NCBI GenBank assembly: GCA_963921425.1 | Contig: OY992836.1 | Coordinates: 4,727,825-4,791,824 of the forward strand | Direction of reading: 5' to 3' | DNA length: 64,000 nucleotides | Origin: Dryas octopetala | Lineage: Eukaryota > Streptophyta > Magnoliopsida > Rosales > Rosaceae | Part shown: piece after piece, positions 34,200 through 47,360 of the stretch | Position numbering within the stretch: the first letter of the stretch is position 1 | Layout: each line of letters opens with the position of its first letter | Notes under the pieces: model-generated | Told to the model about the DNA's origin: nothing | Database searches by the model: none | The model's input: the letters and a program-made list of their open reading frames with translations, nothing else | Made by a program: the position numbers and the translations under genes

Positions 34200-34585
34200 A
34201 GTGGCGATCCCACACGAGTGTGACTAATCTCCACACGAGTCGTTTGACTAATCTCTACACGAGTCGTTTTGTGGCGATCCGAATCATTCGCAATAATCAT
34301 CTTCATTGATAGATCATCCTTGCAAAAAATTAGTCAAATAAAAAATTATTTACCTATCTAACTTTGATAAAACAAATGGACGGTTTCATCGAAAATATTT
34401 GGTTCATCCATTTATTTGATCAAAGTTAGATAGGCAAATGATTTCCGATTTGGCTAATTTTTTGCACGGATGATCTATCAATGAAGATGTAAAAAATGAA
34501 TGGTTCGGATCGACACAAAACGACTCGTGTGGGCCCCAATAGGGTATACCTCAACATAAATAAGTTGAAATATACCTCAATAGAA
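34200..34585. mobile_element. Palindromic MITE, truncated at left
   Basis: The body shares the core of the 32650 type, but the right end reads TATACCTCAACATAAATAAG, as in 61680-62094. A short direct duplication of GACTAATCTCYACACGAGTC (Y marks the one base that differs between the copies, C or T) lies at the broken left edge (34222-34266). Confidence 0.7.
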
Positions 34586-34599
34586 TATATATATATATA

Positions 34600-37189
34600 T
34601 ATATATGTAGTGTGGTTCAAGAATAGGCGTTCATAGTGTGACTAACCCACGCCTTTTCGAGCATCCCTTACTGTTCGCAAGCCATTTTTAGTTTTTAATA
34701 TTTTTCTCATTCAAAGTTTATGATTTAGGGTTTATTCTTGGATTTGAGTGTTAATATCACTCTTAAATTCTAAACCTTAAATGATTTTACACCCTAAAAT
34801 AATAATTTTTTTCAAGATCAAAATTAAGAACTCAGAAACACAGTGGTTCGAATGGCTAGTTATTGGAGTTTAAACACACATACAGACAAATATCCATAGA
34901 AAGCTTCAAATGTGGATTTTCGCATTTAACCAAATTGCACATCTTTTTGTTTAGACCACCACGCAATATAGTTCAATTATCTAATATGTATATATTTTAG
35001 TTCTATATTCAAAGATCATTTCTTAAAATAAATCAATAAATTCATAAATTATTAATCATTTAACTATAATCAAATAAATAAATAAATAAAATTTATTGGA
35101 TAAAACTAAAACGACAATGATGTTATCAAATAACTTAAAATTTTCTTATTTAATTAGCGGAAATTGACCTAAAAAAATTGGATGATTTTGACCACATCAC
35201 CATAGGTCAGAGAGAAAACGTCAACATTAAATTTTCTTGAATGTGAACGTCCACAATTGAAATTACATGCATACACCTAATCCCATTCAATTAGGCCCCC
35301 CACTTTCTCTTGCCGCACCATGATACAAACTTTGCACAAAGTTTTTCTTACACATAATTCTATGTTGATCCACCTAGGCAAATTTTTTATATTTGTTTCT
35401 GGAATTGTCATTTTCAAATTGTAATAATAGGTACTTTTAAAAAATTAAAATCTCTCATGATGAACCTGTGCATTTTAATGATATAAAGTGGCCGCCACTC
35501 TTATACAATGTCCAAAAACAAAATAATTATTGCCAAGTAAAGCTTAAAGCTGATTATTAATAAAATTAAAAAAGCTTAAAGCTGATTATTGACAAAAAGA
35601 AGAAGCTTAAAGCTGATTATGAGTGTTTCTTAAAAGCATCACTATCACTAGCACTTTGGGTCCACAAACAACTGGAAATAGGAAGAGGTCCAAGTGAAAT
35701 GAACATGTTGTTACTAATATGAACATGATATCAGGTTACTTGCTTCTGGGAAGCTTCTTCATTTCTCATACAAGCTGCCAACCTTGACCTTATATACCTC
35801 TCTCTTTCTCTCTCTGGACCTTAATTTATGATAATTATTATATATATAGACTATATAGTATATACTATGAATCAGATATATCCAGGGATGGAGAGTTTGT
35901 GGGCTGTGGTTGGACTTAATTCCATTTACAAGTTCCACCACTTTTGGGTCCTACTTTTAAAGTTGTTGTTGGGCTATGGTCAAGCCTGTGGACTATGTCC
36001 ACTACTGCTTGCAAGTTGCAACCTAATTCAAGGTGCTTAATTATACCAGGATAATATTTACCTCTGTTATGTTTTTATTTGGATTTAAAATTGAGTGACC
36101 TAATTTTAAGGTACTGATAAGTTAAAAATTTAATCAAAATTACCATAATACACAAAACTTGTAGGTAACATTGAAACTAACACAAGTCTAACCCACCCAA
36201 AATAGTTTCAGTAAGCGCCAAACTGAAATTGTAAACTGAAACTGAGAATACAGACATATTTGGACAAATATAAGTTTTATATACCAAAGAAACTAAGAGA
36301 ATTCGAGAGAAGAAAATTCAAAATGAACAAGATTGACAAAAAAAACGAACTGAAAATAAATTAAATAACATAAGTGATCTATAGGTTACAAATGTTACCT
36401 TATTGTTACATTTTAACAATAAGTATAGAGATTAAGTAGGTGTCATACTGTAGTTTATTCTTTAAAATATGAATGGAATCTCAATTTGATTACAAAAACT
36501 AAATAGAAGAAATTAGCATTTATCTAGAAGTTCATGTGAGAATCATAGCTTTCTAATACCAAAATTTAATTAAAATCATCAATAAATTACTTACATTTGG
36601 AATTGAATATTAGAAAAGCATATGCTTTTTAAATTTTCATTGAGATTCACATCATATGACACACACGTGATAATATCTTAACCACATTTTGACGGAATGA
36701 ATAAGATTAAAAACATATTGAACCACAAATGTATAAATTTTTTTTTGGTGAGAATACACAAATATATAATTAAAAAATTTAAACCTGTAACATTAAAACA
36801 TCACCCAAATCATAAATGAGTTCATTTTTACTCTCCACAAAAAGGTGATGGTGAGCATTACCATCATAGTAAATGAATGACACGTGTCATAAAAAGGTGA
36901 TCAGGTGACTCGTGTCAACTCGTCTCACCCATCCAATATGGTGGTAATGCTCACCATAGTGAGCAAAAATGATTCCAACCATAAATACCGAAAAACATAT
37001 TGCAAATGCAGATCAACCGTAAAAATAACATATTAGTGACAAGAACTGCAGTTATAGGAACATATTGCAAATGCGCGTTATTCAGTTCAACTGTAAAAAT
37101 TACTATTATTAATTAATCCAGATCAACAACTTGCATACACTATAAAACAAAGGAGTAACACTACATCTGTCTTTTTATTCTTTAAACCG
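34600..37189. other. Intergenic AT-rich DNA
   Basis: No gene was found. A short inverted pair (TGGTGAGCATTACCA and its complement, 36848-36955) encloses a CACGTGTCA word and may be a small MITE. The final part is the 3' flank of the aldehyde dehydrogenase gene. Confidence 0.5.
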
Positions 37190-38320
37190 TCACCATCCAA
37201 TCAAAGCCATGATTATGCTAAATAAGTTGCCACTAATCACGGCCTTGAGTAATCTCTGCTTTTCAGGTGTGTATGGTGGGTACCTCAGAGTAGAATCTCC
37301 ACTAAAACTTCTATAAAGAACTGCCTTCTTGTGGCTAAAAGCATCAAAGGAGAATTTTCCATGGTATGAACCCATTCCACTCTCCCCAACTCCTCCAAAA
37401 GGTAAACCAGCAGTGGCAACCTGCACAGTGGAGTTTCTAACATTTATATCAAGAATTAATTGGCCTAGTAGTTAACACAGATCAATTTAAACTAAAACAT
37501 GACTAATTAGTTTATCGGCATAAATAACGACAACATCATATTTATAATTTTACATGTGAACCTTGAGATAGTAGTAAGTACAGTCCTTCTCTAAAGAGGA
37601 TGTCTGCATTTTTCAAAATTTGCGAATACCGATACAGTGCCGACATGGGGTAGACAATGTGTTGACACGAAATTCCAAAACTTGCTGCAACACAGCAGAA
37701 GTTGCTGCAGCACATCATCTGTGTCGACACACTGTCTACCCCATGTCAGCACTGTGTCGGCATCCACAAATTTTGAAAAATGCGGACATTCTTTCTAGAG
37801 AAAAATTTGTAGTAAGTATGTCCTAAGTCATTTGTGCAAGTTTCAGATTGGTAGCTATTGGACCTTCTCAATCACTGATTAAGCTACAGATTAATCATGA
37901 TCATTAATTAAGTTTGAAAATATTTGATTTTGGTTTGTGAATATGCAGAAATATAAACTTGTATTGTATGAGTTTGAGAAGAGAAGAATCACATGTAGGA
38001 CTGTATCATTGATGAGCATTCCTCCTGACGATATGTTTTCCACAAAGCCCTTCTTCAGCTCCTCATTGTTAGTAAAGAGATATGCTGAAAGAGGCTTTGG
38101 CTTTGAGTTTATCACGTCAAAACTGCCTTCTATCTTTTCAACCTACGACAAATCAAAAGATAAAATTAGAGGGACCATTTCACTAAATAAAAATGATAAA
38201 TAAGCAGGAAAAAATAACATGGAAATTAAGGAATCAGAATAGATGAATTTGCGAAGTTTAATGGAAAGAAAGGAAGGAATGTTTTTATCTTTGCCAGCCA
38301 TGAAATCTTCTTCAGTTTTT

Positions 38321-38356
<36 letters not shown>

Positions 38357-41300
38357 TTGGGATGAGGAATACTTATTAAGTAAACAAGTCTACTTCCACA
38401 TCAAATATAGATGGCCTTCCCCTCTTCATTTTAAGCCTCACCACTCCAATTATCGAATCTTGAGGGATTTGGAGTTGCCTTCTGAAATTGTCAGAGGTTG
38501 AGAAGGCTGCTTCACTTGGCTTCTCTGTTCTACCTGCAGTCTGTAGCCTGAGCTTTCCATTGGTTCAGTTTTGCATAGGGTTTGTGGAGGCCTTTTAGGA
38601 TGTTAGGGCCTTATTTATTTGTGATGCAGTTTGAAATTTTGCCCTTTAAGCTTATTCAGGTTATAAATTCCTTCATTTACCAAAAAAAGAAATTGAGAGA
38701 CATTTCCTTGGTCATACTCAGTAACTGGCACCAAAGCATAATGTACCTTCTTTGCTAAATACTAAAAGTAATAATGTAGTCTGAGTACTTACAGTAATAA
38801 TAGGCATTAGTGGCCCAAATATCTCCTCCTTCATAATCTGAGTGTCTTCTGGAATATCCAACAAGATAGTTGGAGCAATTTTCCTGCATTGAATATAAGG
38901 AATAAGGATAATTGATTTAACAATTGTACATGCTGCTTATATAAATTTGTAACATTCGTTAACAACCATGGGGAGGCACTGTCATACTCACAATTGGTTC
39001 TCATCCATTTGGCCTCCAAGGACAATCTTATCAGAGACCTTATCCTCATCCAAGAGCTTTGCCAAACGTGCAAATTGGGTTGAGCTCACTATGCGGGATA
39101 TATCCTTTGAGTTCATTGGATCTTTCCCAAAGCAATACTCCAGTCCATATTTTAGAGATTCTATCTGTTAAGTAGACATGCTTTCAGAAAAAAACATTTT
39201 GAAGTAAGCTGGAGAGGCTCAATAGGTATATACATATACCCCCACACATATGTCATGTGAACCCCTCTTTTGAGTGGTCATACATGTTGACGAGTAGTCC
39301 CTTTTTTGGATGACTAGCGATTGTTAGGTGTAAAATTTATTAGAGTGAACTATATGTGGCTGCTCCGATACTATATTAAAGTATCCAACCCAAAAGCTCA
39401 AACTGTTAGGTGGAGAGACTCATGCCTCGTTTGATGCATATGATTGGATTAGATAGGATAAATGGCTAGATTCATGTGTATTCAAGGAAGTAGCTTTTAA
39501 GTTGAAGGAAGAAGATGGATTAATCATATGGGGAAACTTATCCCTTCTAATCTTCCCAAAAATGGTGGGATTAGTTGGGGATAAGTTCCCCCTTATAGCT
39601 AATCCATCTTATTTCCATCTTCTTCCTTCAAGTTATAAGACATCCTGCATCTTCCTTGAATACAAATGAATCTAGCCATTTATCCTATCCAATCCAATCC
39701 TATGCATCAAACGAGGCCTCAATGCTAAGTACATATACCTATATTAGACACTTAGCCCAACCAACATGAGACTAGTGCTCAACTAAACATACACTACTCT
39801 ATTCCCAAGGTTTTGGACGAGACCATCTCACCAACTTTGGAGCAAAGTCTTTTGTTGTGATGATATAATCAACAGCAATGCAAGCTTGTCCATTATTCAA
39901 AGCCCACTTGCCTGCTATTATTCTCCTGACTGCAACCTTAAAATTAAAGAGAAACAGTTGAAGCCATGTCAAAAAACTTGGAGGAATCCGTCACTCAGGC
40001 GGTTGATGTAAGAGAAAGTTAGAAACTCTTACTTCTAAGTCGACATTTGAGTCGACAACAGCAGGGCACTTTCCACCCAGTTCTAAAATTACAGGTGTAA
40101 GGTGTTTTGCAGCAGCAGCCATTACAATGCGCCCTACTCTTGCACTACCTGCAAAAAATACAAATACTACGTTATGATATTTTCTAGCTAGCTAGGAGTC
40201 AATGCTGGCACGAAGAACAAGAACTATTTAAGTACAATGCTACATATATAGGCCACGTTTGGTGTCTAGGATTGGATTAGTCTAAATTCAAGGTATATTG
40301 AAGGAAGAAATAGAGGCTAACTTATAACTTTTGTCCAAGTTGAAGGAAGAAGATGGATTAGTCATGAGGGAAACTTATCCCTTCCAATGCCCACAAAATG
40401 GTGGGATATCATCTCCTTATGACTAATCCATCTTTTTTCTTCAACTTGGACAAATTTTTTTAATTAGCCTCCATTTCTTCCTTCAATATACCTTGAATCT
40501 AGTGAATTAACCTATCCAATCCAATCTTGAGCACCAAACAAGGCCATAATGAATTTTCATAATTATAATTAAAAAGTAAAGAGTTATTAGGTATTAGCAA
40601 TGAATTCTGCACACTAACCTGGGACTGCAAATATTCATTAAATTAATCATAGTAGATTTCACTGATAACCATTTTAAGTTGCCTTGAAAAATTAACTGAA
40701 ATGAATAACAGCCTACCAAAAACTGTACTTAAAGGGGAAAGCTTTAATTTAATGAATGAACTTGTGTTTGAACAACAGAAACCTCTACCTCAATGTAGAG
40801 AATACATCAATTACTGGTGCCAAGGGTTGAACAAATCATTTGAGTTCTCAAAAATGTTGATAATATAGCCCATTTCTTTTACCCTGAGCAATACTATATA
40901 TAAGCTACAAACCCATTCACAATCTAAGGATGTCATATAAAATTCAGTAAGATCATAATAATAGAAAGACTGATAACCTGTATAGAGTATCTTATCCCAC
41001 TTCTGCTCTAATAGTGCAGTTGTTTCCGGAACAGCCCCCTCAACAACTTTTACAGCAGAATTGTCTAAATACTCCTCTACTAGTTGTGCAAGAAGTGAAG
41101 ATGTAGCTGGAGCAATTTCTGAAGGTTTTAGCACAACCGCATTTCCGGCTGAAATAGCTCCAATGACTGGATCAAGAGATAACACTGGAAAATAAAACAA
41201 AACACATATTATTTAAAACAGAAACCTATCTTTATGAGCACAGTTTAGTAGCTAGGGAAACTACAACAAGGTGGGCGATGAGAAATCAAATCTGAATATA

Positions 41301-43928
41301 CACATACCTAAGCTAATCAAATAATTAAAGTCTCCAAGACTAGCACATCAAATGTGATCAACTATTCAAAACAAGCACCACATTTCATGAACTTTTAAAG
41401 GAGATAATTAACATCTAAAGGTAATGATATAAAGGGGATGAAATATTTTCGATGTAGATTTTAACAAGTGAACGCACCCAACAAACTAAAAGAGTATACA
41501 TTTGCAAACAATGTTTGTATATGTGTCTGAGAGAGAGGCCACAGGCCAGATATCATGTGTGTTCTAAGAAGACGAAGACTTCTAGAAGATGGTTATGCCC
41601 GTGTCCACACATGTGGTATACTTACTGGCATTTGGACCTCACATAAAGACTTAGAGAACAATGAAAAAAATAATCACATATCAAGAGGTAAACAGAAAAT
41701 AAATTAGTATCATATGACTCTTGTACTTTTTAAGGTGCAATTCTGGTCTAGAAAGCAAACAGAAAAGGATGTAGAGCATAGAGAAGGACAAACAACACAA
41801 AAGCAACTATCAAAATACCTATTATTTGAACCATGGAAGCTAGCTTAAATGCACCTTATACTTTGAATACTCTGGTAGGACTTTGAACTAAGAAGTACGT
41901 AACTTGTGTTTTGTATAACTAGCTAGTTGTGAATTGTGCAGCAACATATTAACATACAGAAAGGAAAGTTCCATGTTGAGATGACCAACACAACCCCTAG
42001 AGGTTCTGACACAATTTCTGCTGATGATGGATATGTTGTAATTGAAGTATTGACCTGAAAAATGTATTGAGAAATTTACCTTAGATTATACTAATTATAG
42101 TAAATATTCGAGGATGTATTGGTCCGGAACAAGGATTGATGAGAAGACTTTTCATCCTTGTACCTGACCAAAAGAGTATTTACTCTAATTACCTTTTGTG
42201 AGATCATCCAATGTTTCAAATCGTTCAACGCCTCCTTACATGAGGATTTTGCCGTAGCAATCTGCATTAAGCAAATGTATTCCATGTAAACAATTATATG
42301 CAAATTTAGATACAGTCCGGCCCCATGTACTCCATTGTATATTCCACATGATATAGAGAAGAACCCAAAACCTACATAACTAATACATTGATGAAGTAGA
42401 ACCATTCATTTATACATGAAAATACTACAGAGTACAAGATGTCACCAACAAACAATAGGTTCAAGGGACTGCCCAAAGAGATCTGATTTAGAACTTTCAC
42501 CATGGGAATTTGAATGTGTTACCTATTGTGATAATGTTATGGGTGAATGATAGAGTTTTGAGTTACAGAAAGTCTTTTGAGTTACAGAAAACAAAAACAG
42601 GAAGTTCACCATCAAGGCAGGGGAAACATATATTGGTTATGTTAAGTTCAACCCATGCATCTTACACTAAGATATTTTGTTGCAGAAATGGAAGCATCCC
42701 TCAAGTTCATGAATGACATAGGAATAGGTTTAGGCTTCATTATTAATGGTAGTCCACATTTTCTTTTGCTTTCATCCTCAGTACAGCAGAGATCCTTTCT
42801 CATTTGGTAGCTGCTCACTTATAAATTATTTCCCTTGATACAACAAGAAAGCAAATTTTTTTAAGCAATTTATTAACTATAGAAATCATCTACAAAGTAC
42901 CTTTAAGCAATCAACTGATTAATAATTGTAGTGGCATGTTTCAGCCAGAAACTCAGGACTCACCACATGAACTACATATGCTTGTAATTTCTATTATGCT
43001 GCATCCACATGGTCAGATATTGTTCGTTTTGTAGTTAACCCAACCCTCATGAGTTGACACATATGAGACTTCACTTTAACTTCACCTGACGATATGGAAC
43101 TCAACACGTAAACGTTGTGTTCACCCTTACCCTATCTTCCAGTCACCTCAACCATCTTGACTATACCTGCCTATGTATCTAGTTAGCTATTATACCATTT
43201 ATTAGGACCCAAGATGCATTCAATACCCAGAAGGGCTAGTTACTTGTGAAACTCCATGTAAATCAGTAAATGCTTATAAAGACCATTAACCCACTACCAG
43301 AAAAACTTACTTATCATGGGTGTATACACGCGATGAGAGAGATAGACGCAATGGGTGTATACATTCGTTACATTGAAGTTTTTCTCAATCCACTACATAA
43401 CTGGCAGGGGACTGAACACACAATCATATGATCCACATACAAACAGAAGTGTCGTACCACGTTAACTGATACTATAACAGAGAGTCCCTATGAATTGTAG
43501 ACTTCAAAATTCAAATTGTAGTGAACTTAACCACCATTATATGATACGATATGAACAAACAGATTAGCTGAAAAGGCACTAAAACTAATATGGAAAATCA
43601 AAACGGGAAAAGAATGAGACCTCGGATATAAAGGCTTCAAGTGCGGGCTTTGAAAGGTCCTTATAAAGAGCTTCAGTAATCTCTCTCTCTTTTTCTTCAA
43701 GCATCTTTGCAATGTTCTCCAACTGTGACATTCTCCACTCATAGCTTCTCGTCCTTCCCGAATTGAAGCTCTTCCGGAGCTCCTTAACCAGCAAACCTGT
43801 TTTCTCAACATCCCATGTTTGCTTTTCTTCCACCTCCGCCGTCACGGCCGATAGAGTTGCATTACAACTTTTAGAGCTACCATATATCCCAACAAACAAA
43901 CACAATGCATATATATCAACCAGAATAT

Positions 43929-44005
<77 letters not shown>

Positions 44006-46007
44006 TTACGAATACGAAGAGAATATAAGTTTCGGGAAAGACAGGTGCGTCTGATAGTTCTTCTTTCTCTGAAATCCGTAAGCCAAAGCTCTGCTACTGC
44101 CACTACCCACTAAACTGCTTCCATTATCAAACGGGTAAGGTCAAATTACAATTTTAGCCCTTAGTTTTTGTTTCGAGAAAAGAGATACTTTAGTACAGTA
44201 GATACATAATAAAATCAAGAGATAATTCCAGTGCTTAGTTTTTTTTTTTAGTTAATTTGATTCATTTTCCACTTACGCTTTCTCTATTCATACTCGAAAG
44301 TATGAAATTGATCATTAATCCAAGAACATAATATTCAAAGGGCAAATAATATTAATGACATGAGTGCTTAATATTGAAAAAAAATCTAACTATTTGTCTT
44401 GAAACCTTTTTTATTGTAATATATTAAATAATTTATGTTTTGTTAATTAAGTTTTGTAATTACCAATAATTATTTAGTTTAGTAGATGTCACTCATCTTC
44501 TTTTATTGGAGTAAATTATGAGTTCAAACCTTATGACATCAGTTGGTTAATAAAAAAAGGTCCATTGATTTTAACTATTAAATTTCAATAACTCTTTAGT
44601 TTAGGTACCAAAATTAAATAATATTTTCGATTAAGTACTAATTAAAAAATCAAACAAAATAATAAAGTAAAAGGTATTAGAATTTATAAATATTACATCA
44701 CATGTCATTACAATAAAAAAATAAAAATAATATTACATTACAAATATTCTATTAATTTATACTATATTATATTTAAAAAAAAAAATCAATCCAATCACAA
44801 TTTAACTGTGACTGTCTTGGTAAATTGAAATAGACAACTCACACCACTATACTATATATTATTTTGAGTAAAAGTATTGTTTTGATATCTATTTATACTA
44901 TATTATAGTATAATTTCTCTATAAAAAATTCAATTAAGTCACAACTTAGATGTGACTGTCGTTTAGTCATAACTAAATTTGAAGTTGTGAGTGTCGTACA
45001 GTCACAACTAAATGTGAAATTAAGACTACATTAGCAAATTTTCAAGATAATATAAAAGTCTCAAGGGCAATTTTGTTAAAACCTTATAAATTTTAACTAA
45101 CACTCATCATATGTAGGCCAAAAGATAAAAATGTTAAATGAAAATGCTCAAATTAAAAAGGCCAACATGTTTGTGACCTAATCTAAAAAATTAGATTTAA
45201 ATTTGGTAGTTCAATTGAAATATTATATAGTCTTTATGCTATACCAAAAAATTATTAGAATTTGATATTTAATCCTAATTTTCTATAAAAAAAAAATACT
45301 TTGCAATTAAGGTCAAATCTAAACTTCCGTCAATTAATTAATATTCCCATGTGCTATACACATGTGCAAGGCCAGCCATGGGTAGGGGGCCAAGGGCAAC
45401 TGCCCAGACCCTACATTAAGGGGCACCAAAACTTTTTCACATCTATGTGAAAATAAATTAAAAAATTAACATGATTGTAGAAAAACCTATTTTTAAAGAC
45501 ACTCAATTCGTTTTCATGTGCGAGCCAAAATTCCTTTTTAACTAATGATTCAAAAATAATTATTAAGCTATAAACAATAAACAATTAGACCTTGTTAATT
45601 ATATTAATTTGTTCATTTTTTGCTTGAGAATGGACGAGTGTATGTATAATCTCATTTTAAGTTTTGCCTCAGGCCCCAAAAAAGCTCAAGACTAACCCTG
45701 CACGTGCAACTGTGCAAGGGTAATTTGGTCTTTTTGATGGTTTCCTAAAGCAATAACATGCACCAAACAATCCTTTTAGGAAAGGTTCAACTACTAATGA
45801 TGGAAAAAACAAGAAAGAATAAAGTAAGAAACTTAGGAAATGATGGAATATTGAGTTGTGTTTCTAGAAATCTAGTTCACAATCTTTAATGGTCTGGAAT
45901 ATCAGATACTTAGCAATAATGTCATTAATTTGAATAACAGTAGTAAATAAATAAGAGTAGAAGAATCACCTGCAATTCTTAAAAAGATCAATGTAGAGGC
46001 CTTTCAT
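37190..46007 (-). CDS. ALDH3I1: Aldehyde dehydrogenase family 3, ALDH3I1-like (plastidial)
   Basis: It oxidises aliphatic and lipid-derived aldehydes to acids with NAD(P)+ and is linked to stress tolerance. Eleven exons on the complement: 45970-46007, 43621-44068, 42193-42261, 41958-42054, 40978-41184, 40033-40148, 39832-39936, 38992-39164, 38793-38883, 37993-38142 and 37190-37420. All junctions keep frame and give 574 residues (Arabidopsis ALDH3I1 has about 550). Seen: STWNFPF with the oxyanion-hole Asn, [19 protein letters not shown] with the general-base Glu, NNGQACIA with the catalytic Cys, EEIFGPL and [12 protein letters not shown]. The first exon ([12 protein letters not shown]) and the basic stretch after it look like a transit peptide. 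A GA/CT microsatellite lies in the open frame of exon 2 and would encode a Ser-Leu run; whether it is translated is uncertain. Two Tourist MITEs and a palindromic MITE sit in introns. Confidence 0.9.
37589..37800. mobile_element. Palindromic MITE in an ALDH intron
   Basis: The ends (CTCTAAAGAGGATGTCTGCA and the complement finishing CTAGAG) are inverted copies, and the whole 212 bp can fold back. It contains GTGTCGACAC-like words around its centre. The flanks share GTAGTAAGTA...GTCCT, a possible imperfect duplication. Confidence 0.75.
38322..38354. repeat. Poly-T run in an ALDH intron
   Basis: About 32 T in a row lie between the exons at 37993-38142 and 38793-38883. Confidence 0.85.
39423..39718. 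mobile_element. Tourist-type MITE in an ALDH intron
   Basis: The ends TGCCTCGTTTGATGCAT and its complement bound 296 bp. The 3-bp duplication TCA lies at 39420-39422 and 39719-39721. Same family as 6909-7193. Confidence 0.85.
40251..40545. mobile_element. Tourist-type MITE in an ALDH intron
   Basis: The ends GGCCACGTTTGGTG and its complement bound 295 bp. ATA lies on both sides (40248-40250 and 40546-40548). Same family as 6909-7193 and 39423-39718. Confidence 0.85.
43931..44002. repeat. GA/CT microsatellite within ALDH exon 2
   Basis: About 36 perfect dinucleotide units. On the minus strand the surrounding frame stays open and reads Ser-Leu repeats. A change by one or two units would shift the frame relative to the upstream ATG exon. 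Confidence 0.9.
44069..45969. other. First ALDH intron, AT-rich
   Basis: No gene was found. In the model this is the 1.9-kb intron between the ATG exon and exon 2. It contains a CAGTCACAACTAAATGTGA-like word repeated in both orientations (44800-45020) and a hAT-like MITE at 45367-45700. Confidence 0.5.
45367..45700. mobile_element. Possible hAT-type non-autonomous element
   Basis: The left end CAAGGCCAGCCATGGGTAGG and the right end ACTAACCCTG are imperfectly inverted. The GGGGCCAAGGGCAACTGCCC and AGGCCCCAAAAA words are typical of plant hAT MITEs as I recall them. The flanks CACATGTG and CACGTGCA are only loosely alike, so the target duplication is not proven. Confidence 0.45.
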
Positions 46008-46011
46008 GATT

Positions 46012-46013
<2 letters not shown>

Positions 46014-46056
<43 letters not shown>
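46014..46056. repeat. GA/CT microsatellite in the presumed ALDH 5' leader
   Basis: About 21 units lie just upstream of the ATG at 46007 (minus strand). CT-rich leaders are common in plant genes. Confidence 0.85.
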
Positions 46057-46057
<1 letters not shown>

Positions 46058-46497
46058 CAGAGTTGAATGGCAAATTGGGAATGGCTAGCTGCTGAGCATT
46101 TGTTGAACAACAACAGTGGTCTCTGCTGAGCATCACTTGCCGCAGGGACCAGCTGAGCTATCAACCCGCCAGCCACTGAAAGCAAGAGGAGCCAAAACGT
46201 ATGATGCTTTCTCAGCCACTCAAAACAGAAGAAGATAATGTTGGAGACACTTCATTGGCCGGCCTAGCTGTTTGCATCATAGCTAGGTGTACCGATATAA
46301 TTGTACCACCGCAATGTAGGGGTCACAATGTCACATGCTCCAGAAAACTACTACTTTCCCATTTTTGTTGTTTTTCAGGAAGACATAACCCGAACTTAAA
46401 ACGTTTTCCAACGACACGGTCAAAAATACGACTAAATCAATAATTAATTTGTATATAAATTATTTTCAAGCAGCCTCTTCCGTTAAGAGATTTTTTT

Positions 46498-46812
46498 AAT
46501 AATTTTATTTAAGGGATTCTTTATACGCCCATTATATACTGTATTAGGTATCTATTTAAAAATTATTTATATAAAAAATTAGACAAATCAGAAATTATTA
46601 AGATATCTAATTTTGATAAGATAAATTGACAAATATAAATTAATGTTTTCAATAAACACTTGAGGGATGACCATTTAATCGAACAGTGTTATGTTTTCTA
46701 TTTATCTAATTTTTGGTAAGATTGATCCTTAAATTGAGGCCTAAAATAAATGGTTTCGATTATCAAAATATAATATGGAATGAGTCTCATAAGGAATCCC
46801 TCATTAGAAGGG
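46498..46812. mobile_element. Diverged palindromic MITE of the GGGATTC/GAATCCC type
   Basis: The left AAGGGATTCTTTATACG and the right AAGGAATCCCTCATTAGAAG are inverted relatives. The interior has words like AATTAGACAAATCAGAAATTATTA that recall the 32-34 kb family. It is strongly eroded. Confidence 0.55.
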
Positions 46813-47152
46813 GCATGTATTTTCAAATATGTTCAATTTAAAAATGTTCCTGTAAAATAACTAAAATGTATTAAAATTTTTTTTTTCTCCTTTATTTTCT
46901 TTCTCAATAATGCTATGGATCACAAATTTGGATCTTAAATAATGTGTTATTACACATGTTAATGTTTTACTTATTGTGAAATAAATAATCTTTAAGATGA
47001 GCTATGTATGAATCAATAAATACTAACATATTATTTGGAATATAAATTTAAGATCCCTAACAGTCTAACACTTCTCTTTCTTTCTAATACCCTTTTTCTG
47101 TATTAAAATTAGATATCTTAATAATTTCTGATTTATCTAATTTTAGATATTA

Positions 47153-47260
47153 AATTAAGATGTAAAAAGGGATTTGTTCTCCCTCTGTATGTCCTCAAAA
47201 TCGGCCATATGAGTCTTCCTAAGGTCAGGAGAAAACAAATCCCTTTTTACATCTTTAATT
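47153..47260. other. Strong hairpin with 30-bp arms
   Basis: The left arm 47153-47182 and right arm 47228-47260 are complementary apart from small bulges (shared word GATGTAAAAAGGGATTTG), separated by a 45-nt loop. It may be a tiny MITE, a small-RNA precursor or a cruciform site. The loop is not repetitive. Confidence 0.6.
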
Positions 47261-47299
47261 TGAGGAATACGAAGAAAAACCCATGTAAGTGAAAGCATA

Positions 47300-47303
<4 letters not shown>

Positions 47304-47358
<55 letters not shown>
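47304..47358. repeat. CT microsatellite
   Basis: About 27 CT units precede an unrecognised plus-strand open region. Confidence 0.85.

Positions 47359-47360
<2 letters not shown>

Noticed and set aside
41220..42180. Suspected missing exon making the aldehyde dehydrogenase a pseudogene
   Set aside because: The exon with the WNFPF motif was found at 41958-42054; it has no internal methionine but fits both splice borders and phase.
43292..43410. CACTA-like end CACTACCAGAAAAA
   Set aside because: One base differs from the usual terminus and there is no matching right end; probably a chance word or short relic within the intron.
45988..46185. Minus-strand open frame with a Ser-Leu run
   Set aside because: It has no ATG start and is created by the GA/CT microsatellite; the supported coding part here is only the short first ALDH exon.
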